Assembly (NCBI GenBank): GCA_038373865.1
Contig: JAXGGA010001654.1
Span: 1-64,000 of the forward strand
DNA: 64,000 nt
Source of the DNA: Uloborus plumipes
Lineage: Eukaryota; Arthropoda; Arachnida; Araneae; Uloboridae
Reading direction: 5' to 3'
The notes below the pieces were generated by a model that saw only the letters and a program-made list of their open reading frames with translations, was not told the DNA's origin and made no database searches. Below, one piece after another: positions 1 through 10,200 of this stretch. The translations under genes and the position numbers were made by a program. Each line of letters begins with the position of its first letter. Position 1 is the first letter of the stretch.

Positions 1-340
1 AAATATATATTTTCACCTGTAAGAGATAAAATACATTTATATTTGTTTTTTCCAAAACATATTTCGAAACTTTAAAGCATAACAGAAGTCATTTTTGAAT
101 AATTTATAGTAAATTACCTCTTAAATATTCATGCTGTGACATTGTTTAGAGATAACTAATATCTTAAAAGCCAAAAAGAAACATATAATTTATAATAAAG
201 GTGTATTGTAATCTTTTTTAACAAATAGAGACATTTTAAGAAATATGATTAATTTAAATTAAGTAAATACAGTACATTTAAAAGAATTCTTGAATAAATT
301 ACTCAAGCTAACCACATAAGTTTTTTTCACAATTTACTTT

Positions 341-372
341 CTTTATAAACACAATGTTTTGTGTTTATAAAG
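341..372. repeat. Perfect 14-bp hairpin
   Basis: CTTTATAAACACAA at 341-354 pairs with its exact complement at 359-372 across a 4-base loop. A further partial copy of the same arm follows at 383-396. It sits inside the foldback element and is probably part of its structure. Confidence 0.8.
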
Positions 373-397
373 TCTTTACAAACTTTATAAACACAAT

Positions 398-420
398 ATC
401 AAAGCGTTACACGCTTTGAT
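398..420. repeat. Perfect 10-bp hairpin with 3-base loop
   Basis: ATCAAAGCGT (398-407), loop TAC, then ACGCTTTGAT (411-420). The hairpin is perfect and unusually GC-containing for this region. It lies inside the foldback element, and no function is visible. Confidence 0.8.
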
Positions 421-903
421 TGTAGCACAAAAAATTAAATAAACAATATTAAAAAAAAACTTTAACTATTTGCTTAGCACACACTTATAAGATAGAAGAT
501 ATAGCATTGTTAACATTGCATTGCCCTTTCTTTATGCACAACATGAACTTTAACATGTTTTTGGTAACTTACGTTACATAGAACAGTGCATTTTTGAAGT
601 TTACATAAATCACTTAATTTAAGTGAAAACATTTGTTTTAGCAATTCACAATGTTGAATTAAAGTGTAATTATCAATATTCTTCCTTTAAAACAGTTATC
701 TAAAGACAAAAATTGAAACTTACCAACGTTCAAAGATTGATCATTTTCTTTACCAAAAGTTAAATATTCCATTTCCAACTTTAAAGTGCTGCCAAAACTA
801 AAAATACTGCATTCTAGACAAAAAATTAGTATAAATAATAAACTTCTAACATTTTTAAACCAAAAAATATGCAAAACAGGCGCATTGCTGTAATTTTATT
901 TTT

Positions 904-1149
904 CTACACATGCATGGAATTGCCCAGTAGCATCCAAATTTCTTTGCTAAACCCCATGAAAGATGGGCTTACTGTCTTTGAAATTTTACAGGATGTAAGT
1001 TCAATCAGGGAGTGAGGTAATGCTAGAAAGGAACGGGATGCTGAAGGTGTGGTAAGAGAAAATGGAATTTGTCTATCCGAGTCTTTCTTCAGTTGATAAA
1101 GTACCATGCAAAGTACCTTTCCCCTAAGATGTGTCTTCAAGGAAATCAA
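904..1149 (-). pseudogene. Fragment of transposon ORF, unclassified
   Basis: An 81-residue open frame on the - strand. Part of it (residues about 30-56) is repeated at 2745-2822, where it lies between two other pieces of what looks like the same protein. The motif PFSLTTPSASRSFLALPHSL is visible. I do not know its function. It looks like a short relic of the transposon protein better seen at 2500-3377. Confidence 0.4.
984..1060. repeat. Direct repeat copy 1 (~77 bp)
   Basis: This stretch is almost identical to 2745-2822 in the same orientation; both contain the core GAACGGGATGCTGAAGGTGT. On the - strand it reads as part of an open frame (904-1149), so the repeat is probably a duplicated piece of a transposon coding sequence. 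Confidence 0.75.
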
Positions 1150-1589
1150 TGTTTATCTGCTGCACAAAATAAAAATCTTCGCTTTATCAGATCAGGAGGA
1201 ATATAGATCCTGCCATTCTCATCCATGCGTTTAATAACCTCATTCGCTATCTGTGTTTCCATACGTTGGATTTTAGCATAATCTATCGAAACTCCTATAT
1301 AATTTACTATAAATTATTCAAAAATGACTTCTGTTATGCTTTAAAGTTTCGAAATATGTTTTGGAAAAAACAAATATAAACGTATTTTATCTCTTACAGG
1401 TGAAATATATTTCATTCTGCATTAAAATGCCACTGAACTCTGCAGAAAGATGCGCTGTAAAAGGGATATGTGAAAAGTCATGTGGATATTACAGATTTAT
1501 AAATAAAACTCACCCTTGATGGTATTGAAATATGTTTGAAAAAGCAAAATTTATCAAAACTTATTTTCCGAAGATCCGCACATTGACAA

Positions 1590-1910
1590 TCAGCATTTAA
1601 GAACTAGAAATGGACAAACTGTGGGGTTTCGTTTAGTAAAGTATTTCAAGGAACAAGAAGAAAAAACAGATAAAAGCCGGTGAATGGCGTGTGATGAAGT
1701 ATGAAAATATATTGTATTCTTGAGTTGTGACGATTATTGAAGAAACAAGTTTAAAGTAAAAGTAATGGCTGCTGTTGGAACCTAATATAAATGGCCAGAA
1801 ATGACAGATGAAATTTATTATGAGAAAGAAAATGTGATTCGAAAAATTAAACCTACCTGAATTTGTTAATAACAGTGACCAGTTTGCATTTAAAAGTCTT
1901 GTGTTACGTA
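1590..1910 (+). pseudogene. Possible decayed transposon coding segment
   Basis: In one frame, near 1785-1860, the sequence reads WPEMTDEIYYEKENVIRKIK before a stop. Upstream, around 1620-1700, a lysine/glutamate-rich stretch is interrupted by stops. This resembles the end of a transposon protein but is too broken to assign. The GTAACGTAAGTTAC motifs nearby support a mobile-element origin. Confidence 0.25.
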
Positions 1911-2499
1911 ATATTTTTGATTGATCATTAAATTTGGTATTAAATTTCTATGAATTCAATTCATAATTGCTAATTTTCAACATTTTGATCTAAACTAAGC
2001 TGTAATTTTTATTCATTAATTTTTGTCATAAATATTTGCTTGTATGTAAATTTTGTAACGTAAGTTACTTTAACGTAAGTGACCTAGTCAAAAATTCCCA
2101 TAATTCTCAATTTTTGAAATAAATTTTTAAATTTATGAAAAGAAATTCCTAAGCATTATAAGGAACTGATAAATTATACTTTAAACAAGAAAACAGCTGT
2201 AATAGAGCAGAAATTTGCCTTAGAACCAATTTTCATATTATATCATTCCCTTTCTGTGTAACGTAAGTTACTGCCTTATTTTTGACTGCTAAATTTTGTA
2301 AAATTTTAATGCATCGAATATTTTTGCATTTTAATTTTGCTTTCGACAGCCATTTTAATGGAATGCTTTTATTCAAGGTTTGTATAACAATACTTGTCTG
2401 TACTGAGGTGCTAAATGCCTAAGCGTTGGTCAAAATGTAACGAAAGTTACCGTGGAATTGCCCTACTGTCTACGTCTTCTGAGCCATTCTTCTAAAATT

Positions 2500-3377
2500 T
2501 TATTTAACTTTGATTTGTTTTGAGACAAATTCATCGATCCGTCTAAATTACATAGACTGTGGAACAGCCAAAAATTCACATGCACCTAGTACTGTTTTTA
2601 AATCAATGTCTGCTCGACTCCTCGATACAATTAGCAGACATGTAAATAACAATCGATCAGCTTTTAATTGCAGAACAGTGCCCGCTGTATTTGTTGCAAC
2701 TTATTTCATGCTAACTTTTTTCTGCAACTTTTTTCATGTCTTTGTTTTACAGGATGTAAGTTCAATCAGGTTGTGAGGTAATGTTAGAAGGGAACGGGAT
2801 GCTGAAGGTGTGGTAAGAGAAAGTGTCGGGTTTCTTATTTTTGTCACCAAGAACTATTTTTGATCTTGTTGTGTAGCCTACAATACTGTCTTCATAAACG
2901 GAAGTAGAGCAAGATGGTTTGTTTTTTTTCCAATTTCGTATATTCTCTTACTTCTGTCCATGCTAACTTCTTGTAGCATTCTGCATGCCATGATGCGTTT
3001 TCATTTTTCAACTCTTCTACGGTCACATTCGTTAATCTATCATTAAGCAATGTATACTCCTTGTCATTCCATTCTGCTCTTTTCCTAATGCAGTCTAAAA
3101 CTTTATCATAACCTGTGGGTTTAACTAATGGACACTTCTTCTTACTCTGTCAAAAAATACATAATCTGTAATTATTTTGCAGTCTTGCCTTTTTTGAAGA
3201 TGGGGGCAAAGTAGCATATAAATGAGTTTCTGGGAGCGAAGACATAGCGCGATTTAAAAAGGATTCACAAATGAACCAGCAAACAGTACTTTCTATACTG
3301 AGAAGCTTTCTATTATCTTCTCCCTGCGAATTCCTTAAGAGCACCCCCAATGTAATACGATATTCACATCCGGTCAA
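2500..3377 (-). pseudogene. Decayed transposon protein with C2HC-like finger
   Basis: Reading the - strand from 3377, a 75-residue frame ends in RLCIF-stop and then continues in the same frame with QSKKKCPLVKP and on to a WHAECYKKL motif near 2980. If the TGA at 3147-3149 replaced a Cys codon, the original would read CxxC followed about 60 residues later by WHxxCY, a C2HC-type finger. Further along (about 2745-2560) another frame gives LIVSRSRADIDLKTVLG. From general familiarity, proteins with this order of motifs are common in invertebrate repeats, but I cannot name the superfamily. Stops and frameshifts make it dead. The neighbouring GTAAC/GTTAC motifs probably belong to the same element. 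Confidence 0.5.
2745..2822. repeat. Direct repeat copy 2 (~78 bp)
   Basis: Second copy of the sequence at 984-1060, differing at a few positions. It lies inside the decayed - strand transposon ORF at 2500-3377. Confidence 0.75.
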
Positions 3378-3548
3378 AGAGATCAGGGGTGCGGGTCATA
3401 AAGTCGTCCTAATACGGGGCCTGTTTTTGGTGTTGCTGGGGGAATATCTTACACTAATGAAATGAAACAGGCGCTCTAAAAAGTGAAAGAAAAGCTATTT
3501 GTAAGGCATAATTACATAGGGCATTGGGAATATTGTAAAACGATTACA

Positions 3549-3729
3549 CAGTCAAAACCTCGTTAAAACGAACTCAAATGAACCTGAAAAGTTAATTAGA
3601 ATTAAACATAGCTCATCTTGTTCGAAAAACATTAAGATAGTTTTATGTGTAAATACAGTAGGATCGCAAATGTAGTTCACTTTAGCAGTGATTCGTCATA
3701 AGTGTGATCAAATTAACGAGGTTCGACTG
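3549..3729. mobile_element. Short pogo/Tigger-type MITE
   Basis: The left end CAGTCAAAACCTCGTTAAAA is matched in inverse by the right end ...TTAACGAGGTTCGACTG, giving a 181-bp element. CAGT-type ends followed by CCTCGTTA are typical of short Tigger-like elements. The TA target duplication has decayed (CA left, AA right). Confidence 0.6.
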
Positions 3730-4928
3730 AAATAATGTTTAGTAATTTTAGTTCGAAAATGAACAGTATTTTACTGCGAAAACTCACCCGAAGTCCTTTT
3801 AAACTAGTTAATTCTGAATGCCAAAATAAAAAAAGGAGATTTATCCGAAAAATTTAAAAAAAAATTAGTTAATAAAAAAAAAATATTTTAAGTAAACTCA
3901 TAATAATAATAGTAATAGAATATTAAACAAGTAATTCGCCAAAAATTGTCACGAAATACCCAAAAATTGAGACATAATAGCAAATACTTATCAGTGACAA
4001 GTGCAAAGCCGCCATCTTGGATTGATGACATCATACAAGCCGTCTGACATGAATTCAAGAAAAACACCCGGTGAGGCATAGTTATATAGGCCATAAGGAA
4101 TGTATTAAAATTGGTCCCACAAGTTCCTCATCAAATTTCCCACGGAATGTAGCATGCCCCCCTACTATAGACAGAAGTTACCACTCTACTGCGAAAATAA
4201 AAAAAATTGCATTACATAATTGTTTTTTTTTTTTTTTTTTAGCATTATGAGCCCGAATAAGGCAAAGAACACATCAAAACGGAAGGTCCTTTTTAATGCA
4301 TAGCAAAAAATGGGGCGCTTTCGATAACATGGTTTTATCAGTCATGAGTTACTACTAACTGTTTTCAAAACTCATAAACAGTTAATTTCTTTTGCTTACT
4401 ATATAGTAAATGCATAGTATTTCAAACCTGCTTGGAAGTGAAGTTATGATGCTTCAAAATCATGCCTCAAAAATTTCATGGAACTTATTTTACTTTTATG
4501 CCGAAACATTCTAAGAATAAATATTTCTCTTTTAAAAAGGGTTCTTTATAGTTTCACAATGTTATTCTTTCCTCATTTATGGTTATTTAGCTACTATATG
4601 ATCAATCAAAACTAATAATTTTCATAAATGTGCTTAATATCAAGTAGTATAATATTTATTGACTTAGAGAGTTAAAAATGAAATGTATATCCATGCATAG
4701 TAATTTAAAACAAATATTTTTTATGAAATTAGGGTTTTTTTTTTTTTTTTTTCAATTTAACGTGAATAAAATTTTGTGTAAGTGTTTAGCATTTTTGTTC
4801 TTTTCTTGAAGAAGCTCTTAACTCCTTTCAATCAACTGTACAGCACTCAAAATGGGCATTACGCAATACACACTTGATGCACTTATTGTACATGGTCTGG
4901 TCTTTTCGTATAATTAGTGTTAAATTAA
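3730..4928. other. Non-coding, no feature seen
   Basis: AT-rich sequence with homopolymer T runs (near 4223 and 4736). No exon-like frame or repeat structure is visible. It is presumably an intron of the + strand acyltransferase gene. Confidence 0.5.
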
Positions 4929-5392
4929 CCCTACACTGCATGATTTTTTATATTTCGTAGAAAAAAATATATGTGTTTGTCAATGTAATAAGAAAGCATG
5001 GAAAAATATTTAAAAAAAATTAACTCTAAATTTTCACCCCTTTCTAATTAAAAATAGTTTTGTTGCCAAATGGCTACACCATGCATTCAACAGATAAAAA
5101 TGATTGTAAATGATAGTCTTGAAATTAGTTCTTTTTTGTAAAAAAATAGAGGAATTGAACATTTGGTGCACTGTACTCTTGTAATCCTTTACATTTTGAC
5201 ATTTTACATGATTTTTTATATGTACTTGTTCTTTCCGATGATCAATTCTGTCAAATCTGATGTCTTTTGGAGGCTCTCTCGTGCAAGCTTTCTTTCTTTT
5301 CTCTTTTTTTTTTTTTTTGGTTTGTAACTCTAGTTCCTCTGTAGCTAATGGTCTCTTTTTAATACGCTTTTATTAATTTCACATGTGGGTTT

Positions 5393-5420
5393 GTTTGTAT
5401 GTATGTATGTATGTATGTAA
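5393..5420. repeat. (GTAT)n microsatellite
   Basis: About six tandem copies of a GTAT tetranucleotide, inside the piggyBac-like element. Confidence 0.9.
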
Positions 5421-5649
5421 CTCTGAATAAAAGATAAAATTTACGTTCTTTTCAAATATAAAAGTAATATATTTAATATTATTTTTAATACTAAAGGCTA
5501 AACTGTATTGCATATTGATGTATTATAAGTACATGTAAACTTAAGTGCTGATATTCAGTAGTTTTGAAAATCAGAGGGAAACCCGCATTCCAATGTAAAA
5601 GCGTATTTTTTAGTTTTTTTTCAAAACTATATTTTAAAATTATTAATGA

Positions 5650-5745
5650 CTTTACTTGTCCGTGTAAGCACAACGTTTGTGCTAACTGAAATCTAAAATG
5701 AACACGTTTTAAAGGCTTTTCCTTATTGATTTTTTGTTTGTTCAC
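5650..5745 (-). pseudogene. Possible piggyBac transposase C-terminal relic
   Basis: Within the 5491-5760 frame the segment KPLKRVHFRFQLAQTLCLHG resembles the region in piggyBac transposases where a short FxxxLAxxLC-like helix follows the catalytic core. The TTAA-flanked context supports this. No DDD catalytic residues can be recognised. The resemblance is from memory of the family and is modest. Confidence 0.4.
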
Positions 5746-6628
5746 TCTGTTGAACATCAACTAAGCATTGATAATTGCGAGGTCTTATAAACGGTAGAAC
5801 AGCCGAAAGTACCTCTTTTGGGTCCGCATGATTATATTATACCTTCCAAAAAGAGAAAGAAGCTACCGCGAAACATAAACAAAGCACATACTTCATGAAC
5901 TATAGAGATGAATCGAAGTGTTCTCTGGATGCTTACTGCATAATGTTGCCAAATGGCTACAGACGTGTATTATGTCCTAGATTTTTTCCAAATAATTATT
6001 TTGATGTAAAACGCATCTTAAACGAAAGCTAAATGTTTATTTTATTCATGTTATTTTTTTAAAAGACGAAGAAAAATATTTCATTGTAAAAAATAATTTC
6101 AAAACATGGTAGTTTGAGTGATTTTAAAAGCTATCCATATGGATTCATTTAAGAGCATGTAACAGACCAGCGCTGCCATGTATGGAGGATAAATGGTGAT
6201 AATTGCTTTAAATATACCCAATACTTGCTTTTTATGTATTGAGTTGCCTTATGACTACATTCTGCTATTCATAAGGAGGACAAATTGTCCATGTAGCCAA
6301 TTGGCAACACCATGCAGTGTAGGGTTAAGGGTTAAACAATGAAATAATAGCAGAATGTGTTCATCTCTGTTCCTGTTCCTGTGCTGTTTAGTTGAAAAGG
6401 TTGAACTAAAATCAGATAAATGCCCAGATTTTTGAAATTTTAATTTTTGCTCTGAAAAAAATTTCTGAGATATTGCCCTACATATAAATCGACACCCTGA
6501 CTGCAAACCTATTTTTTTGTACTAAATTACTTGACCTACATGTAAGTGTAAGTGGTGATCATTTTCTTCTTGCTGACAACTGTATTTTAAATAATTTTTC
6601 TAAAAGGATTTTTTTTGTTTTCTTTCAG

Positions 6629-6828
6629 GGCATCTCTTGTACCCGTTTTTGCATTTGGCGAAAATGATATATTTGACCAAGTAAAAAATCCACATGGCTC
6701 TTTTCTACGTAACATTCAAGAAAAATTGAAGGTATTTCTTGGTTTTTCTACTCCTCTCATTCATGGACGTGGAATATTCCAATACAGTTTTGGAGTTCTT
6801 CCGTACAGGAAACCTATTCATGTTATAA
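6629..6828 (+). CDS. DGAT2: DGAT2/MOGAT-family acyltransferase, penultimate exon
   Basis: A 200-base internal exon. Acyltransferases of this family transfer a fatty acyl group from acyl-CoA to diacylglycerol (or monoacylglycerol) at the ER membrane, making storage lipid. The exon encodes [16 protein letters not shown], then a segment ending [18 protein letters not shown]. The FGEND block and the GRGxFQYxFGxxPxRxPI block are signatures of the DGAT2 family. The acceptor is TTTCAG at 6623-6628. The donor is a canonical GTAAGT starting at 6829. The exon begins in phase 2 and leaves one base of a codon at its end. It joins the exon at 19507 to give HVI-I-GQPIDVEK. The N-terminal part with the HPHG active-site motif is not in the window. 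DGAT2 versus MOGAT cannot be decided here. An extension into 6615-6628 or past 6828 would be intron. Confidence 0.92.
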
Positions 6829-7667
6829 GTAAGTCCTTTTTTGGCAACATCTTTATGCATTGTGTTATTTCATTTATTGTAATATTTTCAATTGTTTAAA
6901 TTCTAGTTAGTAGTTTTGCTGTATATAGCTAGTACGCTAACTTTTTCTATACCTGAATAATATGAAATGCCTCAATATGCTAGTCTTTTGTCTTTTGCAA
7001 CTCCACCAATGTGACTCAAAGAATCAAAAAGTTAATTTTTGTTCAGACTGTTCTACTAAATGCCATCAAGGTTTCAGCGAAACAAAAACTGAATAAAATT
7101 TAATCTGATATTAAAGTTTAAGTCTTTAATAATTAAAAGCAGGTACTTTTTTCTTATTTAAAACATCTTTTTTGTTTCAGATATGTACATTTAATATTTT
7201 ATTGTGTGATTAAATAAAGCTTTAACTTGCATCGTTTCATTAGACTTAAAACTGAAATTGTAAAAGTCCATCTATCATTTTTTTTTTAGTCTATTCTTCA
7301 TTAACAATTGTGAATATAAGAATAAACTTAACATTTTCATATTAAATTAACTGTCTTTTTTTTTATATATAAATAGGAGCCTTTATTGGACTTGAGAAAA
7401 ATTTGTCATGCAGCATTATATCTTAACTTATTCTACTCTCTCATTGAGATTGTCATAATTTTTTGGTCAGTCATGCAATGCATTATCAAATCGTCTTTTT
7501 CTTGGTCTTCTGTTGCCTTTGTTTTCTAATACATGATCTTTTTGATAACATTATTATTGTTGTTTTTTCAAGGCGGCTCAGCCATTCCAAATGTTTGATA
7601 ATCTGATCACAGTTAACCAACCATCTTTAATGTTGGCCCAACCTGTTCAATGTATGAAATATTTCCC

Positions 7668-8640
7668 CCTCCTCCCAACATGTATCGATTATGAGGTCAT
7701 CAAAAGTAATTACTAACTACATGAGTTTTTTTCTACTGCTTACTTAATATGTATATAATTTAACAGTTACATTGTCCTACGAATTGTGTGGTACGTTATC
7801 CCGGTTCTGCGATCTAAAAATGTAGTACAGATGCCTGACGAAAAAATAATTACTATCAAGCTGAAACTTCTTGAATAGCTTCGTTTTAATGAGACGCCCA
7901 ACTTTTCCTCTTATAACAATTCTCGATTGTGGTAGCTAACAGAGGTAGCAGGGATCAAATGTGTCGATTTTATGGGTCTCAAAAACTTATCACTAACTGT
8001 GGCTTTTTTAATTAAATCGTAAGATAATTATTAACATATTTTTGAAAAATATTTGTCCTACAAAGTGTATGGTTAATCAAAGAGTCCCCATCCTCCCAAC
8101 ATGTATCGATTACAAGGTCATCAAAGTGATTACTAACCGGCTGAGTTTTTTCCTATTTCTTAGTTAATATGTATATAATTTAAAAGTCACATTGTCCTAC
8201 AAATTGCATGGTACGTTATCCCGGTCCTACGTTCTAAAAATGTAGTACCCTGATGAAAAACTAATCAGCACCAAGCTGAATCTTCTTAAATTGCGCCGTT
8301 TCAATGAGACAGCCGACAATTTCATAAACGAAATTCTGGATTGTGGTAGCTAACAGGGGTAGCAGGGGTAAAATATGTCGATTTAATGGTTCTCAAAAAT
8401 TTAATACTAACTCTTGATTTTTTATTAAATATTAAGGAAATTATTAACATAAGTGGAAAAAATATTCTTCCTACAAAATGTATGGTTTGAGCAAAGAGTC
8501 CCCTCCTCCCAGCATGTATCGATTATGAGATCATCGAGAATCATTAAAAATTACCTGATTTTTAAATTTTTGCTTTGTTAATATTTATTTGATTTAACAG
8601 TCACATTGTCTTTCAAATTTCGTGTTAGGTTATTGTGGTA
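7668..8640. repeat. Tandem ~420-bp units (2.3 copies)
   Basis: Unit starts at about 7668, 8090 and 8504. Each unit contains CTCCTCCCARCATGTATCGA, then TTGTCCTAC, then GGTACGTTATCCCGG, then GATTGTGGTAGCTAACAG, in the same order. The third copy ends early. Divergence between units is moderate, so the duplication is old. Confidence 0.8.
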
Positions 8641-8977
8641 CTTCATTTGAACACACATTTTAAATTAATACAAGTAAAAATAATTTTACTTTGCACAATT
8701 TGGCATTATAGCTGAGCCTTGCCAGTACGCATGCCCAGAGCATATTATATATTCTCCCTAAATGTCGACCATAACCGTACAAAAAAAATGTTTCATTCGA
8801 TCGCGTGTTTGTCTTCTAACAACAAATGTCAAGATTTTTTTTTAATGCTCAAAAATAATAATGGAGTGCTTTTTGTGCAATTTGTTTTGCAAAAATCCTA
8901 CATTTCGATGACCATAGTTTTACGGGAAATGACTACAATCCTGCTTTCTTTCGTAAAGGAAAAAGGAGACCTTTCAG

Positions 8978-9576
8978 CATTTTAAAGAAAATTAAAAATT
9001 TTCAAGAGGCTTTTATTCAACTCCTGCGAAGTGAGCATGCATCATTAACAACATCGAATGAGTTAGTTCGAAGCATTGAAGAGTACGTATGTAGAGTATA
9101 TTCATTAAAAACGAAAAATGACATCAACAAAGGTAGATACGAATTGTTTGAAAAGGGCTATAAAGCGAAAAATGAAAAAGAAGAAATTTTTTTAAAGAAA
9201 ATCGTAGGATATGATCCTTCGAGTTTGCCGCCTACAAAGCAAGAACTACTGCAGCAAATTAAGCGAACTGTATTTATCTGTAATGTATGATGCAATGCAC
9301 ACATGCGGTGCCCCACAAAAAAGTTGCCGGAAAATTATGGATGGACGATAATTGACGGCAAATACAAATACTATTGGTTGGATGGTCCCCAAAGTCCATC
9401 CTTTGAAGAACTATCTTCTGACTCACAAGGTACCCTATTAATAGTATTTAATTTTTATTCGTTTATTAATTAATTAATGGGCAATTTCTTTTTTAATGTT
9501 TTTACTAAGTCAGATATCACTAATGACGAAAATGATGATTCAAGAATCTGATGATGAGGAATCTGATGAAGATTAA
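8978..9576 (+). pseudogene. Decayed transposon protein, LPPT-KR type C-terminus
   Basis: After an acceptor-like TTTCAG, one frame runs from 8978 to a donor-like GGTACC at 9429, with a single TGA at 9298-9300. It contains IEEYVCRVYSLK, then YDPSSLPPTKQELLQQIKRT, then GWTIIDGKYKYYWLDGP. A downstream piece ends in an acidic tail (ESDDEESDED, stop at 9574-9576). The TGA falls where related repeat proteins, as I remember them, have Trp (TGG). This block order belongs to a large family of transposon-associated proteins seen in many invertebrates. I believe the C2HC-finger relic at 2500-3377 belongs to the same broad family. Superfamily and enzymatic role unknown to me. Confidence 0.5.
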
Positions 9577-10200
9577 TTGTTTTTTATGAATGCAAAGACA
9601 ATACACAAATAAGTTAACTGGAAAATAAAATTAGTAAAACTTAAACAGATGCTTTCACTTATTCCAAAGAGAAAGCGAAATTTACAATTCGTGTCGGACT
9701 CGTGATACCTACCTGTTTTGTTGTAGGACAATGGTTTATCTGGATAGAGAATACACTAACCTATAATGTAATATTTTTGTCCTACAGTTAGTAATAAAAA
9801 AAGTGGTCTCGTGGTTCTAACAATTTCTGATCGTAGGACTGGGATAACGTACCACGCAAGTTGTAGGACAATGTGACTGTTAAATTATATACATATTAAC
9901 TAAGCAGTAGAAAAAAACTTGGGTTGTTATTAATTACTTTTGATGACCTCGTAATCGATACATGTTGGGAGGAGCGATACACCTTGTAGGACAAATATGT
10001 TTTTCAACAGTGTTAATAATTAGCTTCAGATTTAATTAAAAAAGTCACAGTTAGTGATAAGTTTTTGAGACTCATAGAATCGACACATTTGATCCCTGCT
10101 ACCCCTGTTAGCTACCACAATCGAGAATTGTTGTAAGAGGAAAAGTTGGGCGTCTCATTAAAATGAAGCTACTCACGAAAAATTAGCTTGATAGTAATAA

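Larger units (their letters stand above)
1..1412. mobile_element. Foldback DNA element with ~115-bp inverted arms
   Basis: Bases 1-116 reappear as a nearly perfect reverse complement at 1300-1412, with one mismatch and a small indel near the end. The two arms enclose about 1.2 kb. The window starts inside or at the edge of the left arm, so the true terminus and any target duplication are not visible. The interior holds two perfect hairpins (341-372, 398-420), one copy of a GTAAC..GTTAC motif (564-578) and a decayed ORF fragment on the - strand (904-1149). This structure is typical of a foldback or non-autonomous DNA transposon. I could not assign a superfamily. Confidence 0.75.
564..2450. repeat. 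Cluster of GTAAC-GTAA-GTTAC motifs (family A)
   Basis: The 14-mer GTAACGTAAGTTAC occurs at 2055-2068 and 2258-2271. It also occurs in reverse orientation at 564-578, as a one-base variant at 2437-2450, and as a partial copy at 2071-2084. Its ends GTAAC and GTTAC are inverted relative to each other. Copies flank decayed transposon coding sequence, as subterminal protein-binding sites of a transposon would. Confidence 0.6.
4929..6324. mobile_element. piggyBac-like element with TTAA duplication
   Basis: CCCTACACTGCATG (4929-4942) is repeated exactly in inverse at 6311-6324, and both ends are flanked by TTAA (4925-4928 and 6325-6328), the piggyBac hallmark. Copies of an 18-bp motif, TGTTGCCAAATGGCTACA, lie near both ends (about 5061-5078, 5944-5961, inverse 6292-6309, and a diverged copy near 6242). 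A small transposase relic is inside (5650-5745, - strand). The element is about 1.4 kb, shorter than an autonomous piggyBac. Confidence 0.85.
7660..10200. mobile_element. Inverted-repeat element with tandem arm units
   Basis: The left arm consists of two ~420-bp units beginning at about 7668 and 8090 and a partial third at 8504; each starts near CCTCCCAACATGTATCGATTA. The right arm (about 9825-10200) is an inverse copy of one unit: CGATACATGTTGGGAGGAG appears at about 9956. The motif TTGTCCTACAA or a close variant occurs repeatedly in both arms. Between the arms is a decayed ORF (8978-9576). The right edge abuts another repeat at about 10200 and looks truncated, so no target duplication can be given. 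Confidence 0.7.

Noticed and set aside
1..6600. Upstream exons of the DGAT2-like gene
   Set aside because: I looked for coding of the HPHG and RKGF-type blocks expected just before the 6629 exon and found none, so they probably lie outside the window.
6615..6628. Open frame extending the DGAT2 exon upstream
   Set aside because: There is no ATG, and the sequence is a pyrimidine tract ending in a clear CAG acceptor.
8719..8985. 88-residue + strand frame beside the transposon relic
   Set aside because: It is out of frame with the recognisable relic and has no motif I can connect to the family.
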